A stretch of DNA of 64,000 nt from the NCBI GenBank assembly GCA_026008535.1, contig BRKX01000009.1, forward strand, positions 63,957,720-64,021,719, in the 5' to 3' direction. The position numbers were made by a program, and so were the translations under genes. The notes under the pieces were generated by a model, which searched no databases, was not told the DNA's origin, and was given only the letters and a program-made list of their open reading frames with translations. This document shows positions 43,366-53,743 of this stretch, piece by piece (the stretch's first letter is position 1; the number at the start of each line of letters is the position of its first letter). This DNA comes from Perilla frutescens. Its lineage: Eukaryota > Streptophyta > Magnoliopsida > Lamiales > Lamiaceae.

Positions 43366-45461
43366 GACAAAGACTTGTGTTAGACCGTCTAACAGGTCAT
43401 AAACTGTTAGACGGATATTAAGATCCGACCCGGATCCGGGTCACAATGAAGTGTCACCAGATATGAAGCTAAGTATCACCCATCATAAACGGAAGTGTCA
43501 CATACTATGAACTGAAGTGTCACCGGATATGAAGCAGCATAAGTCTTAATAAATTTAAATATTTTTTTAGTAATATCTTTAACTATTATGTGAAGTCCTA
43601 TCAATTGTAACATGAAGTATCACTAACATAACAAGCATGTACAACGAACTATCACGTTGAATTATTAAAGCAAATAACAATGAAGTGTCACCGAATATGA
43701 AGTTAGGTATCACCAATCAGAGAAAATTTCGATTTTGGTCCCACAGGACATGGGGTATTCCGTTTTTGGTCCCGACGGTTTCACTTTTGGTCCCATAGGA
43801 TATGAAGTATCATTTTCAGTCACGCCGTCACAATTTCTGTTAAAATTTGTATCGATTTTGGTCCCATTTTAATATCAATTTTGGTCCCAACATCAAAAAT
43901 TCCCAGAACTTCGTCAATGATTTTGGAGGTAAATTTCACCTGTTTTTGCCACCTTCAGTTTTAAATTTTTGAAATTAAATAGCATCGTGAATGTTAATTT
44001 TAACATCTGTATGTTGAATTGTAACATTGCATTTAAAAATAATTTTACGAAATTATCATTTCTTTTTTCAATCAATTGGATATGCATGTGTGTATGGAAA
44101 TAAAAATCTTAGTGGTCTATTTTAAGTTAAAGAAAATGTTGAAAGTTAATATTATTATCTAATATATATATATATATATAATTAAAAAAAATTAAAATCA
44201 TAATCCTAGACGTGAAACTTAAACTAAAAGGTCAAATGCTAAAAAATCTCAAAATGATTTGGTTTTCTTCTTCTTCTTCTTGTTTTTCTTTTTTTTCCTT
44301 TTTTTTTACTCACACACCCGACCTTTGATATTAAAGAGATTCGAATTTGTGACCTTTAATCTCTCATAATAATTCGGTTAACTGATATTTACTGAAAAAT
44401 ACCACACACAAAAATGTTCTTTTATTTTGAAAAAAACGGAAGAAAATGCTCCTCCATTTAATATTGAGATTTTTTTTTGTTACAGATCTCTATCATTGAG
44501 TTTTAAACGATCGATCTGTTTATTGTAGTGATTATCCAGTTGTGCTTTCATATTATAATTGTGAATTCATTGTTCAATTTTGCCTCACACTTTCTATGGT
44601 TGTAATATAGCTCTGACTATGTGAGTCGTGAGACATATGATTAATATATGTATAATTAAGATACAAATTACAGAACTCGATCGAAGAAAAGAAAAGATAA
44701 AATTTATCTCAAGTAAAAAATGGATGTAATATATGGCAAAACATGCTGAGTGTCCCCTCTATTAATTTACATATATATGCTCATATTAAATTATGTTCAT
44801 AAAAAAAAATGTTTGTACATGTGTATTTCTACTAAAAAAATAATTAGCATATGCTCTGGGGTTAAATTGGTCAATTTGTAAACTATATTGGGATGTATGT
44901 CAATTATGAAATAGTAATAAATCTATGAGACTAGTTTTGGGTAATTTTTTTGAAAAGGGACCAAAAGTGAAACCATCGGGACAAAAAACGGAATACCCCA
45001 TGTCCTATGGGACCAATACGTGAGTCGTGTGTGATGTTTCCGTCAATTGTTAACACAGCCGTTCAATTCGTGGGACCAAAATCGATAGTAATTAACCTAT
45101 GGGACTAGTTTTGGGTAATTTTTTTGAAAAAGGACCAAAAGTGAAACCGTCAGGACCAAAAACGGAATACCTCATGTCCTGCGGGACTAAAATTGAAATT
45201 TTCTCTCACCAATCATGAACTGAAGTGTCACATATTATGAACTGAAAGTGTCACCATATATGAAATATTTTTTAGTAATATCTTTAACTATTGTGTGAAG
45301 CCCAGTGTCACGAGAGATGAAGCTAAGTATCACCAATCATAAATTGAAGTGTCACATACTATGAACTGAAGTGTCACCAGATATGAAGCTAGGAAAACAA
45401 GTCGGGTTATGACCCGTCTAACGAAAACAACCCGTTAGACCGTCTCACAGGAGACCACCCC
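43366..45461. mobile_element. Mutator-like element in the 3' flank of F-box copy 3 (outer)
   Basis: It is flanked by a perfect 9-base duplication TTTTTATGT (43357-43365 and 45462-45470). Ends are imperfect inverted repeats around GTTAGACCGTCTAAC on the left and GTTAGACCGTCTCAC on the right. Subterminal tandem units of about 25 bases (AACTGAAGTGTCACCxGATATGAAG) occur near both ends. A second element is inserted inside. No transposase frame was seen. Confidence 0.8.
43720..45205. mobile_element. 'GGTCCC' Mutator-like element nested in the previous one
   Basis: It has long inverted ends (GAGAAAATTTCGATTTTGGTCCC...) and is flanked by a perfect 10-base duplication TCACCAATCA (43710-43719 and 45206-45215). 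Near the right end a segment of about 90 bases (ACTAGTTTTGGGTAATTTTT to the GGGACC block) is directly duplicated at about 44930-45015 and 45103-45190. The core is AT-rich with poly-pyrimidine runs. No ORF. Confidence 0.85.
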
Positions 45462-45651
45462 TTTTTATGTAATCTGGTTTTAGGGATTAATTTCACTTTT
45501 AATTCTGTAAGAATAATGTTTAAACTCGATGCATGTCTAAACAATTCCTACTTTAGTTGAGTAGTAATAAAATATAATATTTTATAATACATAAATATAT
45601 TTTATGAATAAGTCGTGATATATATTATACATACACACACACATATATAGG

Positions 45652-46009
45652 GCAAGTCTCCTGTACATAAGATGTACATCAAACGGTTAATGCGTTGACC
45701 GGGCGGTTAATGTTTTGACCAAAAAATCCGTCAAAATTAGTATCATTCATAATACTGAAAAGTATCATTTCAAAAGCTCAAAAGTATCATTTGTATCAAT
45801 AAAAAGTATTGGCCAGAAAAAATAAAATAAAAAAAAAACCTATTAAGATTGGTATCAATCGAAACACTAAAAAGTATTCAAAACTTAAAAAAGTATCAGT
45901 TGTATCCCTAAAATGTATCACCCGTTTTCACGAATTTTTTGGTCAATACTTTGACCGAGTCAACGCGCGTTGACCGTCTGATGTACATCTTATGTACAGG
46001 AGTATTTGC
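45652..46009. mobile_element. MITE with CTCCTGTACATAAGATGTACATCA ends
   Basis: The left has CTCCTGTACATAAGATGTAC at about 45658. The right, reversed, has exactly the same 20 bases. GTTGACC motifs lie inside both ends, and AAGTATCATTTxxAT motifs recur in the core. Type is probably Mutator-like; exact outer borders and target duplication were not settled. Confidence 0.65.
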
Positions 46010-46014
46010 GATAT

Positions 46015-46378
46015 GGGCTCGTTTGTTAGACTTGATGGGATAAACCATGATGTCTATGACTAGGGTGGCTTTACAAGATAACGTATCAATATTATGTTTG
46101 CTAGAAAATATTTTAAAATGTATAGATTGGTAATCCATTGTTTGGTTTCATTGACTAATTTACATATAAATTACAAATCTTTAAATTAAATCCAAAAATA
46201 AATTAATATCGGTATATCAGATTTTGTGATTATACATCTCATCTTGGAGGTGTGAAGCAAAGGCCTAATAAGGATGACAGGCCATTCATTTATCATGAGT
46301 TTTACGCTTCTAATCAAACAATATATTAGAGTATCATACAAATCTATCACCTCCTTATTATACATAGCAAACGAGCCC
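46015..46378. mobile_element. PIF/Harbinger (Tourist-like) MITE 1
   Basis: It begins GGGCTCGTTTGTTAG and ends in the inverted form CATAGCAAACGAGCCC, flanked by TAT (46012-46014 and 46379-46381). It is 364 bases long. It directly abuts the CTCCTGTACAT MITE. Confidence 0.7.
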
Positions 46379-46800
46379 TATATATAGTAGCATATACACT
46401 AATATGTTTATTTATAAATATTATGTATATATATGTGGACCAAAAAAACGCAGGTCTGTTTTTGGGAGGTGAGAGAAAGGTAATCTATCATTTTCTTTCA
46501 CAATTATTATTTTAAATAAATAAGTGTATTATAGTAAATGGGGGCAAATTAAATTAATATATTTTAAAATTAATGGCTAAATATAGTTTTTAAAATTTTT
46601 GACCCGCTAGAAATACCCTAGTGACACTAATATTTTTTTCTCAATTTAAAAACTAATGATACGAAAGTTAATTATATGTCTCGTATGAAAGTCATATATA
46701 AATTAACATTTTTTTTTTAGAAAATATATAAATAAACAAGTTGAAATTTCTGAATTCAAACCACCTCTGGGCCAAGTTTGTTTAGGCCCTTGTTCAGTTA

Positions 46801-47238
46801 GGCCTTATTTGTTAGGTAGTATAAGGGTGAGATAAATACATATGACACCCTAATACTTTGTTTGCTAGCAATATTGAAGCCCATGATTATGCAAGGGTCC
46901 GGTATGTGTTAACCATTTATATGGTATAACATATCACACCCTGCTGGTGGGATATTTAATACCATAGAGAATTATTAAAAATTGTAGACTAAAATAACTT
47001 TGCAGATATTAATTAAAAATGTTATTATAGAATATTCACACAATATATGGTAACTAATTAAAGGATATTTTAGGAATTGAAATTTTATAGAGAATATAAT
47101 ACATCTAAGCAAACAATATATTATTAATACATATATTTTAATACACCAAAACAAACATGATATTGATATCTTATACGTGAAACACATCCCATGTCAAACA
47201 CATCCAACCTTATACCATACAACCTAGCAAACGAGCCC
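46801..47238. mobile_element. PIF/Harbinger (Tourist-like) MITE 2
   Basis: Ends GGCCTTATTTGTTAGGTAGT and, reversed, GGGCTCGTTTGCTAGGTTGT, flanked by TTA on both sides (46798-46800 and 47239-47241). This is the TTA target typical of PIF/Harbinger. It is 438 bases long and related to the element at 46015. Confidence 0.75.
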
Positions 47239-47400
47239 TTAGTGAATTTAGCTAGCTAGGGTTTTCTCTTACGACGATATATAGGACACCACGATTCGGC
47301 CTTACCCCTCACAACCTACGAATACGATTCGGTAAAACCTTGTTTTTTCCGAGTAAGAGATTGCAGGTCGGGTGAGATTATTTTGTCTTGCATGTTCGAT

Positions 47401-47627
47401 GAGAAAATATTGAACATTGATTTTGGTCCCATAGGACATACTTCAATTTGATTTTGGTCCCGATACTATCATTTTTAATTTGGTCCCAAACAGAATTAGT
47501 ATCAATTTTGGTCGCCTTTTTGCCTTAAACTTATGAAACTAAAACTGAGCGATTTTTTTGAAAAAAATAAAAAATGATAGCATCATCGGGACCAAAAGTG
47601 TCCTGTGGGACCAAAATCGATTTTACA
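47401..47627. mobile_element. Short 'GGTCCC' element upstream of F-box copy 4
   Basis: Inverted ends carry ATTTTGGTCCCATAGGACA and, reversed, ATTTTGGTCCCACAGGACAC, with inner GGTCCCGAT / ATCGGGACC. It lies in what would be the 5'UTR intron of F-box copy 4. It is a third member of the GGTCCC family in this window. Exact borders were not proven. Confidence 0.6.
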
Positions 47628-47977
47628 ACTTTATTGATCCCTCTGGTTTTTTACTTTTTTTTTATTTCGTTTTGTGTTATTTCAACTTATGGTCTCTAAT
47701 ATTCATTGCTTAGTTCTTTTCTGTTTCTCGAAGTTATGAGTTTGTGAAAAAAAGGAGAGAAGTTGTGGTTTAGGGATAACTGATCGGTTTCATAAATTAT
47801 AGATGATTATTGTGCTTGAAATTTGATGAAATTTTTTTTGTTTGTTTAGGGAGTTGAAGAATATAATCAACTAGTGAAGGAGCCAATAGAAGGTAGATAC
47901 AAATTTTGCAGAAATACACTCCAAAATAGGCCTCTGATCATATAAACTACACAAACTAAACCAATCAAAATCCATGA
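47628..47977 (+). promoter_or_regulatory. Intron remnant and leader of F-box copy 4
   Basis: Sequence 47630-47857 resembles the 5'UTR intron of the 9-kb gene (GATCCCTCTxxTTTTT; TTATGxTCTCTAxTATT; GAGTTATG). It ends at the acceptor TTTGTTTAG|GGAGTTGAAG (47857/47858). The following exon start GGAGTTGAAGAATATAATC matches the exon start of the 9-kb and 58-kb genes. Confidence 0.55.
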
Positions 47978-49810
47978 ATGGAGCAAGATTTAGAGTACAA
48001 TTTTGGTCCCGTAAGAATAGGGTCCAAACACTTTAGTCCCACAATGTACAATTTTAGTCCCAAGTTTGATTTTTTCGACACTTTTGGTCCCGCAGTTTAT
48101 ATTTAGACACTTTTAGTCCCAAAAACTAAGAGATTACTTAACGGATCCTAACATCCGTTAAGTGCTTATTTTGGAGGAAATTTGCACTATATTCCCACTA
48201 TTTTTCACCAACTATTATATATACAAGCACACAAGAGACATTTTCCTTCATTTTAATCTTATTTTTTTACCCTAGTTTGTGGTTGCCTAATCATTTCAGT
48301 GAGTTCAAAATATTTGTGGTTGTCTAACATCCCCAATATTAACAAAAAATGAACAAAAAATGAAACGCAAAAAAAAAAAAAGAATGAGGGATGTAGGTTA
48401 ATTACGTAAGAAAATGAAACACATATATAATGTTCTTTAATATTTTACCCGCATCATTCCCAAAAATTTTCTTTGATTTTGGATTTTGAGTTTAGGGATT
48501 TGATTTGCCTTATATTTTTGGCAGATAGATTTTAGGGATTTTTTTTTAAAGTAATTTGTTAGTTTTTGGGACTAAAAGTGTCCAAATATAAACTGCGGGA
48601 CCAAAAGTGTCGAAAAAATCAAACTTGGGACCAAAATTGTACATTGTGGGACTAAAAGTGTTTGGACCCTATTATTACGGGACCAAAAGTTTAATTTACT
48701 CGCAAGATTTATTCACACATCTCCCACCAGAAATCATCAAATATCCTCTCGAGACTCCCTATTGAAACAGGTTTAATCTGCAAGTGTGTTCGTAAAGCAT
48801 GGCTCGGCCTTATCGAGAGTGTTGAGTTTACCAAGTCCCATTTTTCTGCTAAACCAGCCTCCACAACCCTTGCTCTCTTTCAAGGCAGGAGGAGCTCAAA
48901 GGCATTCAAGATTGTCAAGTTCACAGACGACGAGCTCGTTCCTAAAAGCTTTGCTTGTCAATGCAATGTAGTCTTCAATAACTTCAGCCTCCCAAGTGAT
49001 GAACCAGTACACAGTTCAGTTAATGGCTTGCTGTTTTTGTGCAATCAAGAGAAATCGCCTCGTGATCTTTTCATATGCAACCCAATCACTCGTGACTACA
49101 TCAATCTTTCCCCTCATCCGAAAGGGGTTTCCACTAGAATTGAGGTGGGCACATTTGGATTCGGAGTGAGCAACGGACAGGTGAGTACAAGGTAAGTGGT
49201 TAGGATGTGCCACGAATGGAGTGGTGATCCCGGCCCCCCCGTTGGCTAGATTAACTTTTGAGTCGAAGTGTGAGGTATACACTCTTGGAACAGGATCGTG
49301 GAGAAGCGGTGTTTGTCAGAAATATTCACTTCTGCAGATAGATCTCAATGGATTTCATGCTTTGATCTTGAAACCGAATTCTTTAGCACGTTTTCTATTC
49401 TTCAGTATCTTTTTGGTGATGGTCATCGTAGTTCTGTAAGCCTTTGTGCATTGGGGGATTGCCTATGTTTATCATGTGATATTTCTTTCCTTGAGAGTGG
49501 TATATGGTTGATGAAGGAATATGGAGATGAGAAATCTTGGGTAAAGGAATTTGTCATCACTAGATGTAATATTAATATTAGTCATGAATGTTTTTTTCCC
49601 ATCAAAGTTTTCAAAGATTGCAACATCATCTTGCTTGGAGGAGAACACACCCACAAATTGTTTTGCCTCTCAAACAAGACTAGAACTTTTCTTGAAGAAA
49701 TTGATATTACTGGATGGTTTGGCAAAATTGATACCGGCAGAGCAGTCATTTATACCCCGAGCTTTCTTCCACTCAAAACCTTCGCGATGGAGAATGTAAG
49801 CTCGTTCTGA
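47978..49810 (+). pseudogene. F-box gene copy 4, split after codon 5 and frameshifted
   Basis: ATG GAG CAA GAT TTA starts at 47978, then a 709-bp element (47993-48701) interrupts. The F-box resumes at 48702 (LPPEII) but shifts frame near 48740, then reads KCVRKAWLGLIES...KSHF and continues with LFICNPITRDYI to GTFGFGVSN. Further shifts and a stop follow near 49190-49215. After VYTLGTGSWRS (about 49300) the GAFLNGNLHWLAFD block is missing. The last part (about 49350-49810) is again open, with ISCFDLETEFFS, GIWLMKEYGDEKSW, PIKVFKD and the full tail KTFAMENVSSF. The open C-terminal frame of 170 residues starts at an internal ATG (49298) and lacks an F-box. It is unlikely to be functional. Confidence 0.85.
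47993..48701. mobile_element. 'GGTCCC' Mutator-like MITE inserted in F-box copy 4
   Basis: It is flanked by a perfect 10-base duplication GCAAGATTTA (47983-47992 and 48702-48711). The ends both begin GAGTA and share inverted repeats of about 130 bases with TTTGGTCCCGTAA, TCCAAACACTTTTAGTCCC and TTCGACACTTTTGGTCCCGC. It is 709 bases long with no ORF. The duplicated bases are codons 3-5 of the F-box gene. Confidence 0.9.
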
Positions 49811-50037
49811 TTTTTCAATCGTTTTAGAATGTTATTACTGTTAGAACAATAATAATGTATATTTTTAGTTGGTAGGGTATTTCGGTCTTTTCCAAAATAG
49901 CTAGTTCCTCTTTCTATCTTTGTTTTGATAGTTTGAAGATACCCTTCTGCATTTAGATCATTGTAAGCTTTTAACAAGCTTAAGCATCTCTTTGTTGAAT
50001 ACAATTCTTCTTCACATTTTATATTAAATGTTTTTAA
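49811..50037. other. 3' flank of F-box copy 4
   Basis: Short intergenic stretch with no feature recognised. The - strand frame 50094-49750 is a shadow of the C-terminal coding region and the flank. Confidence 0.5.
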
Positions 50038-51420
50038 CACTATAAGAAAAATGCGATTTAGCGACAGATTTAACGACGGATGGTATTCCGTCATTAAAAT
50101 GCCGATGAATTAATGAATAAGATTATGAAGTTTAACAATGGATTAACGGTGAGTTTTTTCATCTCTAACTTAATGACGAAAAATTTCGTCATTACACGTC
50201 GTTTTTTAATTTTAAATTTTATCTTTTTATGTTAAGGATGGATTTTTCCGTCGTTAACTTAGAGATGAAAAAATATGTCTTTAAACATTATTTTTTTAAT
50301 TTCTATTTTTTTTTATTTTTTTAGTCTCGGCGACCGATTAACTTCGAAGTAATTCCATAGCTACAATTAATTTTGATAATTTAATTTTTGTTTAATTTTT
50401 TAAAATTTTAAATTTTTTATTTTCAAATTAATAATTAATTAAGAATTTGAAATCAATTTTTTTTATTTTTTTTGTTTTATTTTTTCTAATTTATTGGAAT
50501 TTTTTAAATATTTTAATATTTTTTAATATTTTAATTTTTAATTTTTCAATTACTAATGAATTATGAATTTTAAATTAATCATTTTAATATTATTAATTTT
50601 TTTTATTTTACATTTTTAAATTTATTTAATTTTTTAATATTTTATACTATTTTTAATATTTTATATTTTTTCAATTACTAATTAATTACGAATATGAATT
50701 TTTTGAATATTTTTATTTATTTAACTATTTCAAATTAATTTTAATCTATAATTTTTAAATTTTTTTATTATTTTATATTATTTATTTATTTTTAAATATT
50801 TCATATATTTTCATTTTTAAGTAACTAATTAAGGACTTTTTTATAATTTTTTATTTTAATAATTTTTATCAATTTAATTTTATTTTTTAAATATTATTAA
50901 TCATAAATATATAATATTTGAAAAAGTTAATTAAAATAATCTAATATTAAATAATAATATAATATAATTATATTTTATAATAATCATATAATATTAAAAA
51001 TTATAATAGAGATTTAAATAAATGAATAATATATCATTATTTAATTTAGAAATAAAAATTCAATCAAAATAGATTTCATGTGTATATATTATGTATTATT
51101 CATATATTTTAACATAAATGTTCATTAGCCCACATGGTTAGAGATACATGCAAGACCTTGCTATCCTAGAGATCTTGAGTTCAAATCTTGTTCACACATG
51201 AAAATTCAGTTGCTAAAATAATTTAACGAAGGATTTTTTATGTTTTGCGATGGATTTTTCTGTCGCTAAAACGCGGATTTTTTCGTTGTTAATTTTGTCG
51301 TTAAAATGACTAATGACGGATTGAATTTGTCATTAATCAGTTGCTAAAATAATTTAACGAAGGATTTTTTATGTTTTGCGATGAATTTTTCTGTTGCTAA
51401 AATGCGGATTTTTTGTAGTG
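50038..51420. mobile_element. Non-autonomous CACTA-like element, copy 2 (both ends present)
   Basis: It starts CACTATAAGAAAAATGCG and ends CGCATTTTTTGTAGTG-like (GCGGATTTTTTGTAGTG), i.e. inverted CACTA ends. Flanks are TAA and TGA, a 3-base duplication with one mismatch. Subterminal AACGACGGA / TTCGTCGTT-type motifs occur at both ends, with an AT-rich core shared with copies at 638 and 53744. The right end contains a duplicated block of about 60 bases (ATTTAACGAAGGATTTTTTA at about 51220 and 51350). No transposase. Confidence 0.75.
51126..51200 (+). other. tRNA-like / SINE-like segment inside the CACTA-like element
   Basis: TGGTTAGAGATAC at 51137 resembles a pol III A box. GAGTTCAAATC about 40 bases later resembles a B box. 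Spacing fits a tRNA-derived SINE head, but no tail or target duplication was seen and it could be chance. Confidence 0.25.
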
Positions 51421-52025
51421 TGATAGTATATAAAATTTACAACAATGTATATCACTGACCAAAAATGATGTTTAAAAGATATATGAAGAAATATAAGAAT
51501 GATTTTTATCACTTGAGATCCTCTAGTCCCACCTTATGTGTGACAACCGTGTGCCAAACTTCAAAATTATTACTTTTTCTTTTTCTTTTTTTTTTCTTCA
51601 TTTTTTTTTAATTTCTTTTGATTTAGTATAATTTTACATTATTATTTAGGGTTTATTCCGTCCAATTAGGGTTTTTAATTATTTTTAATATTTAATTTTC
51701 ATTTTTTAGTTAATATAATTAATTTTAGGGCTTAATAATCCAAACTTAGGGTATATAATTTTTTAAAATTTCAATTTTTAGCAATAAATATTAATTATGA
51801 TTAGTTATAATATAATAGATTTTATTTTTATAAAAAATATTATTAACAATAAATATACGTAATCCAATTATTCAACTATATATAGTTTTCTATTTTTAAG
51901 GATCGACAATCTTATCCTATATAGATTATCAATAGTCAGTATTCAATGGGATAAAATATCTAATCCATATTTTCTATCCCACTTTAATATTTTAAAAATA
52001 GTTACTACAAAAATAAAATTTTATA

Positions 52026-52952
52026 CTCTCTCCGTTTCATTATGATTGTTGTTTCATCTTTTTTATTTTGTGTCAAAATGTTTCAAATATATAAGGGGCT
52101 CTGTGGTCATTTTAAAATTTGGGCCCATAATACTAAAAAACAGTTAATTTTAATTTTATTAATAAATTTCAAAATATTAGCATATTATAATTATATTTTG
52201 ACGAGGTAAAATTATATTTTGATGCCTATATTTTGGGCACTTTTTCAAAATAGCCAACATTTTCAAAATTAATAAAATAGAACTGACCTTTTAAAAAATT
52301 TGTAACTCTTAACATTCTATCGGTCCTAAATCCCATGTAATTGATTGTATTTTAACATTTATATTTCCTTAACTGTGTAAAAAAATTTCCAATAAAAAAT
52401 ATTAATACAATAAATCACGTACAATTTTTGGGTCATAAAATTGATTAGAAATTAGATTTGTATTTGTTTTTTTTTTTTTAAAAAAAAAGTGGGTAGTGTT
52501 TCGTTAATTTTGAAAAAAAACATAAAATATAGGTATTAAAATGCAATTTACCCTTTTGACAAAAAAGGAAAAAAAAATCATACTACTTTATTTTTATTGT
52601 TAATATCCCAACAACCTCAATTTAATGTAGAAGAGAGAGATATAAATATGATATTTAATATTTTTATTTATTAAAAAAAGATACATTATTTTTTTTTGCC
52701 CTCTAAATTTTTGGGCCCTGTGCCATAGCACACTTGGCACTCCCTCATGGCCGGCCATGAATGTTTGTTGTGTTATATATTTTTACACACTCTCTCCCAA
52801 TTTTAATCATATTCAAACCCTATTTTAGGAAAATATAAGTGAATAAGATTTTATGTTATATATGAGGGATGTGTATATTAATCTATAAAATTAATTGTTA
52901 ATTCTAGATAAAAAAAAACTAAAACAACAATCAAAACGAAACGGAGAGGGAG
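52026..52952. mobile_element. Stowaway/mariner-like element
   Basis: The ends CTCTCTCCGTTTCATTATGATTG and, reversed, CTCCCTCTCCGTTTCGTTTTGATTG belong to the CTCCCTCCGT terminal type. TA flanks both sides (52024-52025 and 52953-52954). Inside are another MITE (52205-52553) and GGGCCC-containing hAT-like sequence related to the element at 11510-12155 (about 52090-52760). Confidence 0.7.
52205..52553. mobile_element. Mutator-like MITE nested inside the Stowaway-like element
   Basis: Ends GGTAAAATTATATTTTGATGCCTATATTTT and, reversed, GGGTAAATTGCATTTTAATACCTATATTTT, flanked by TTTTGACGA (52196-52204) and TTTTGACAA (52554-52562), a 9-base duplication with one mismatch. Related to the element at 61766-62151. 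Confidence 0.7.
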
Positions 52953-53430
52953 TATTATATAACCAATCATAATAACATTTATGGCTAAAAATTGAAATTT
53001 TAAAAAATTATATACCATAATTTTGGACTAATCCCTATTAATCAATTATATTAACTAAGTCAAATAATCATAAAAAAATAAATATAAATCCTAATAATAA
53101 TTATAAAATTAAACTTCTGATTATCGTTGTTGCGATTTGTGAGTATGAAAGTTATGGTTTAGGGCTAATAATTTGTACAAGGAAACAGCTGTCGTGAGTG
53201 GTGACAGAAGATTTGAGTCTAGAGATTTACTTGCCAAATATATCTGTATTTATATAGAATACTAATCAATTATATATAATATTGTTTCCTAGTTAGAAAT
53301 TAGAATAGGATTAATTGGTACTTTTTATCGCCTGTACATTAATAGTTTTTTTCTTCATGTTAGTTTCCTAGTTTTCTATCACAATTCACAAGTGCAATAA
53401 TAGTTATTTTTTTCATTCTCTATCTATGAT

Positions 53431-53436
<6 letters not shown>

Positions 53437-53509
<73 letters not shown>
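53437..53509. repeat. (TC)n followed by (TA)n microsatellite
   Basis: About 21 TC units run directly into about 15 TA units, some 130 bases upstream of the truncated F-box copy 5. Confidence 0.95.
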
Positions 53510-53513
<4 letters not shown>

Positions 53514-53639
53514 TATCAATTATTTTCTCTAAAGAATTAATAACTCTCTTCTCTTGCAGTAAGTACTATTTGTCCCAACCCAACACCCAAGAACTAGGGC
53601 TAGCTGCATAATTCTATTTTATTCAATACATTCCAAATC

Positions 53640-53743
53640 ATGATGCAAGATCATACTTTCTTCACAAATTACCTACCACCAGAAGTCATCATCAACATCC
53701 TCTCAAGACTACCAATTCGAAGCGTTATTAGATGCATGTTTGT
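53640..53743 (+). pseudogene. F-box gene copy 5, only the N-terminus remains
   Basis: Starting ATG ATG CAA GAT, the frame encodes a clear F-box (YLPPEVIINILSRLPIRSVIRC, residues about 9-30) and breaks off within the conserved CKCVCKSWL block. CACTA-like sequence begins at that point. No downstream continuation of this copy was found before the next F-box gene at 55.4 kb, so the remainder is lost. Confidence 0.85.

Larger units (their letters stand above)
51735..53034. mobile_element. Inverted-repeat element X carrying nested insertions
   Basis: The left end 'TTAGGGTATATAATTTTTTA' followed by AAATTTCAATTTTTAGC is repeated inverted at the right (TAAAAATTGAAATTTTAAAAA, ATTATATACCATAA, 52985-53030). 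A TTATGATTxxTTATA motif also occurs inside both ends. A Stowaway-like element (52026-52952) sits within. A partial copy of X lies at 10672-10925 near F-box copies 1 and 2. Class undetermined. Confidence 0.5.

Noticed and set aside
43380..45440. GAAGTGTCACC repeats as a CRISPR-like array
   Set aside because: Units are irregular, adjacent and embedded in a transposon with a target duplication in a plant genome.
49298..49810. 170-residue open frame as an independent gene
   Set aside because: It is the C-terminal remnant of F-box copy 4; no F-box, and upstream homology with frameshifts is continuous.
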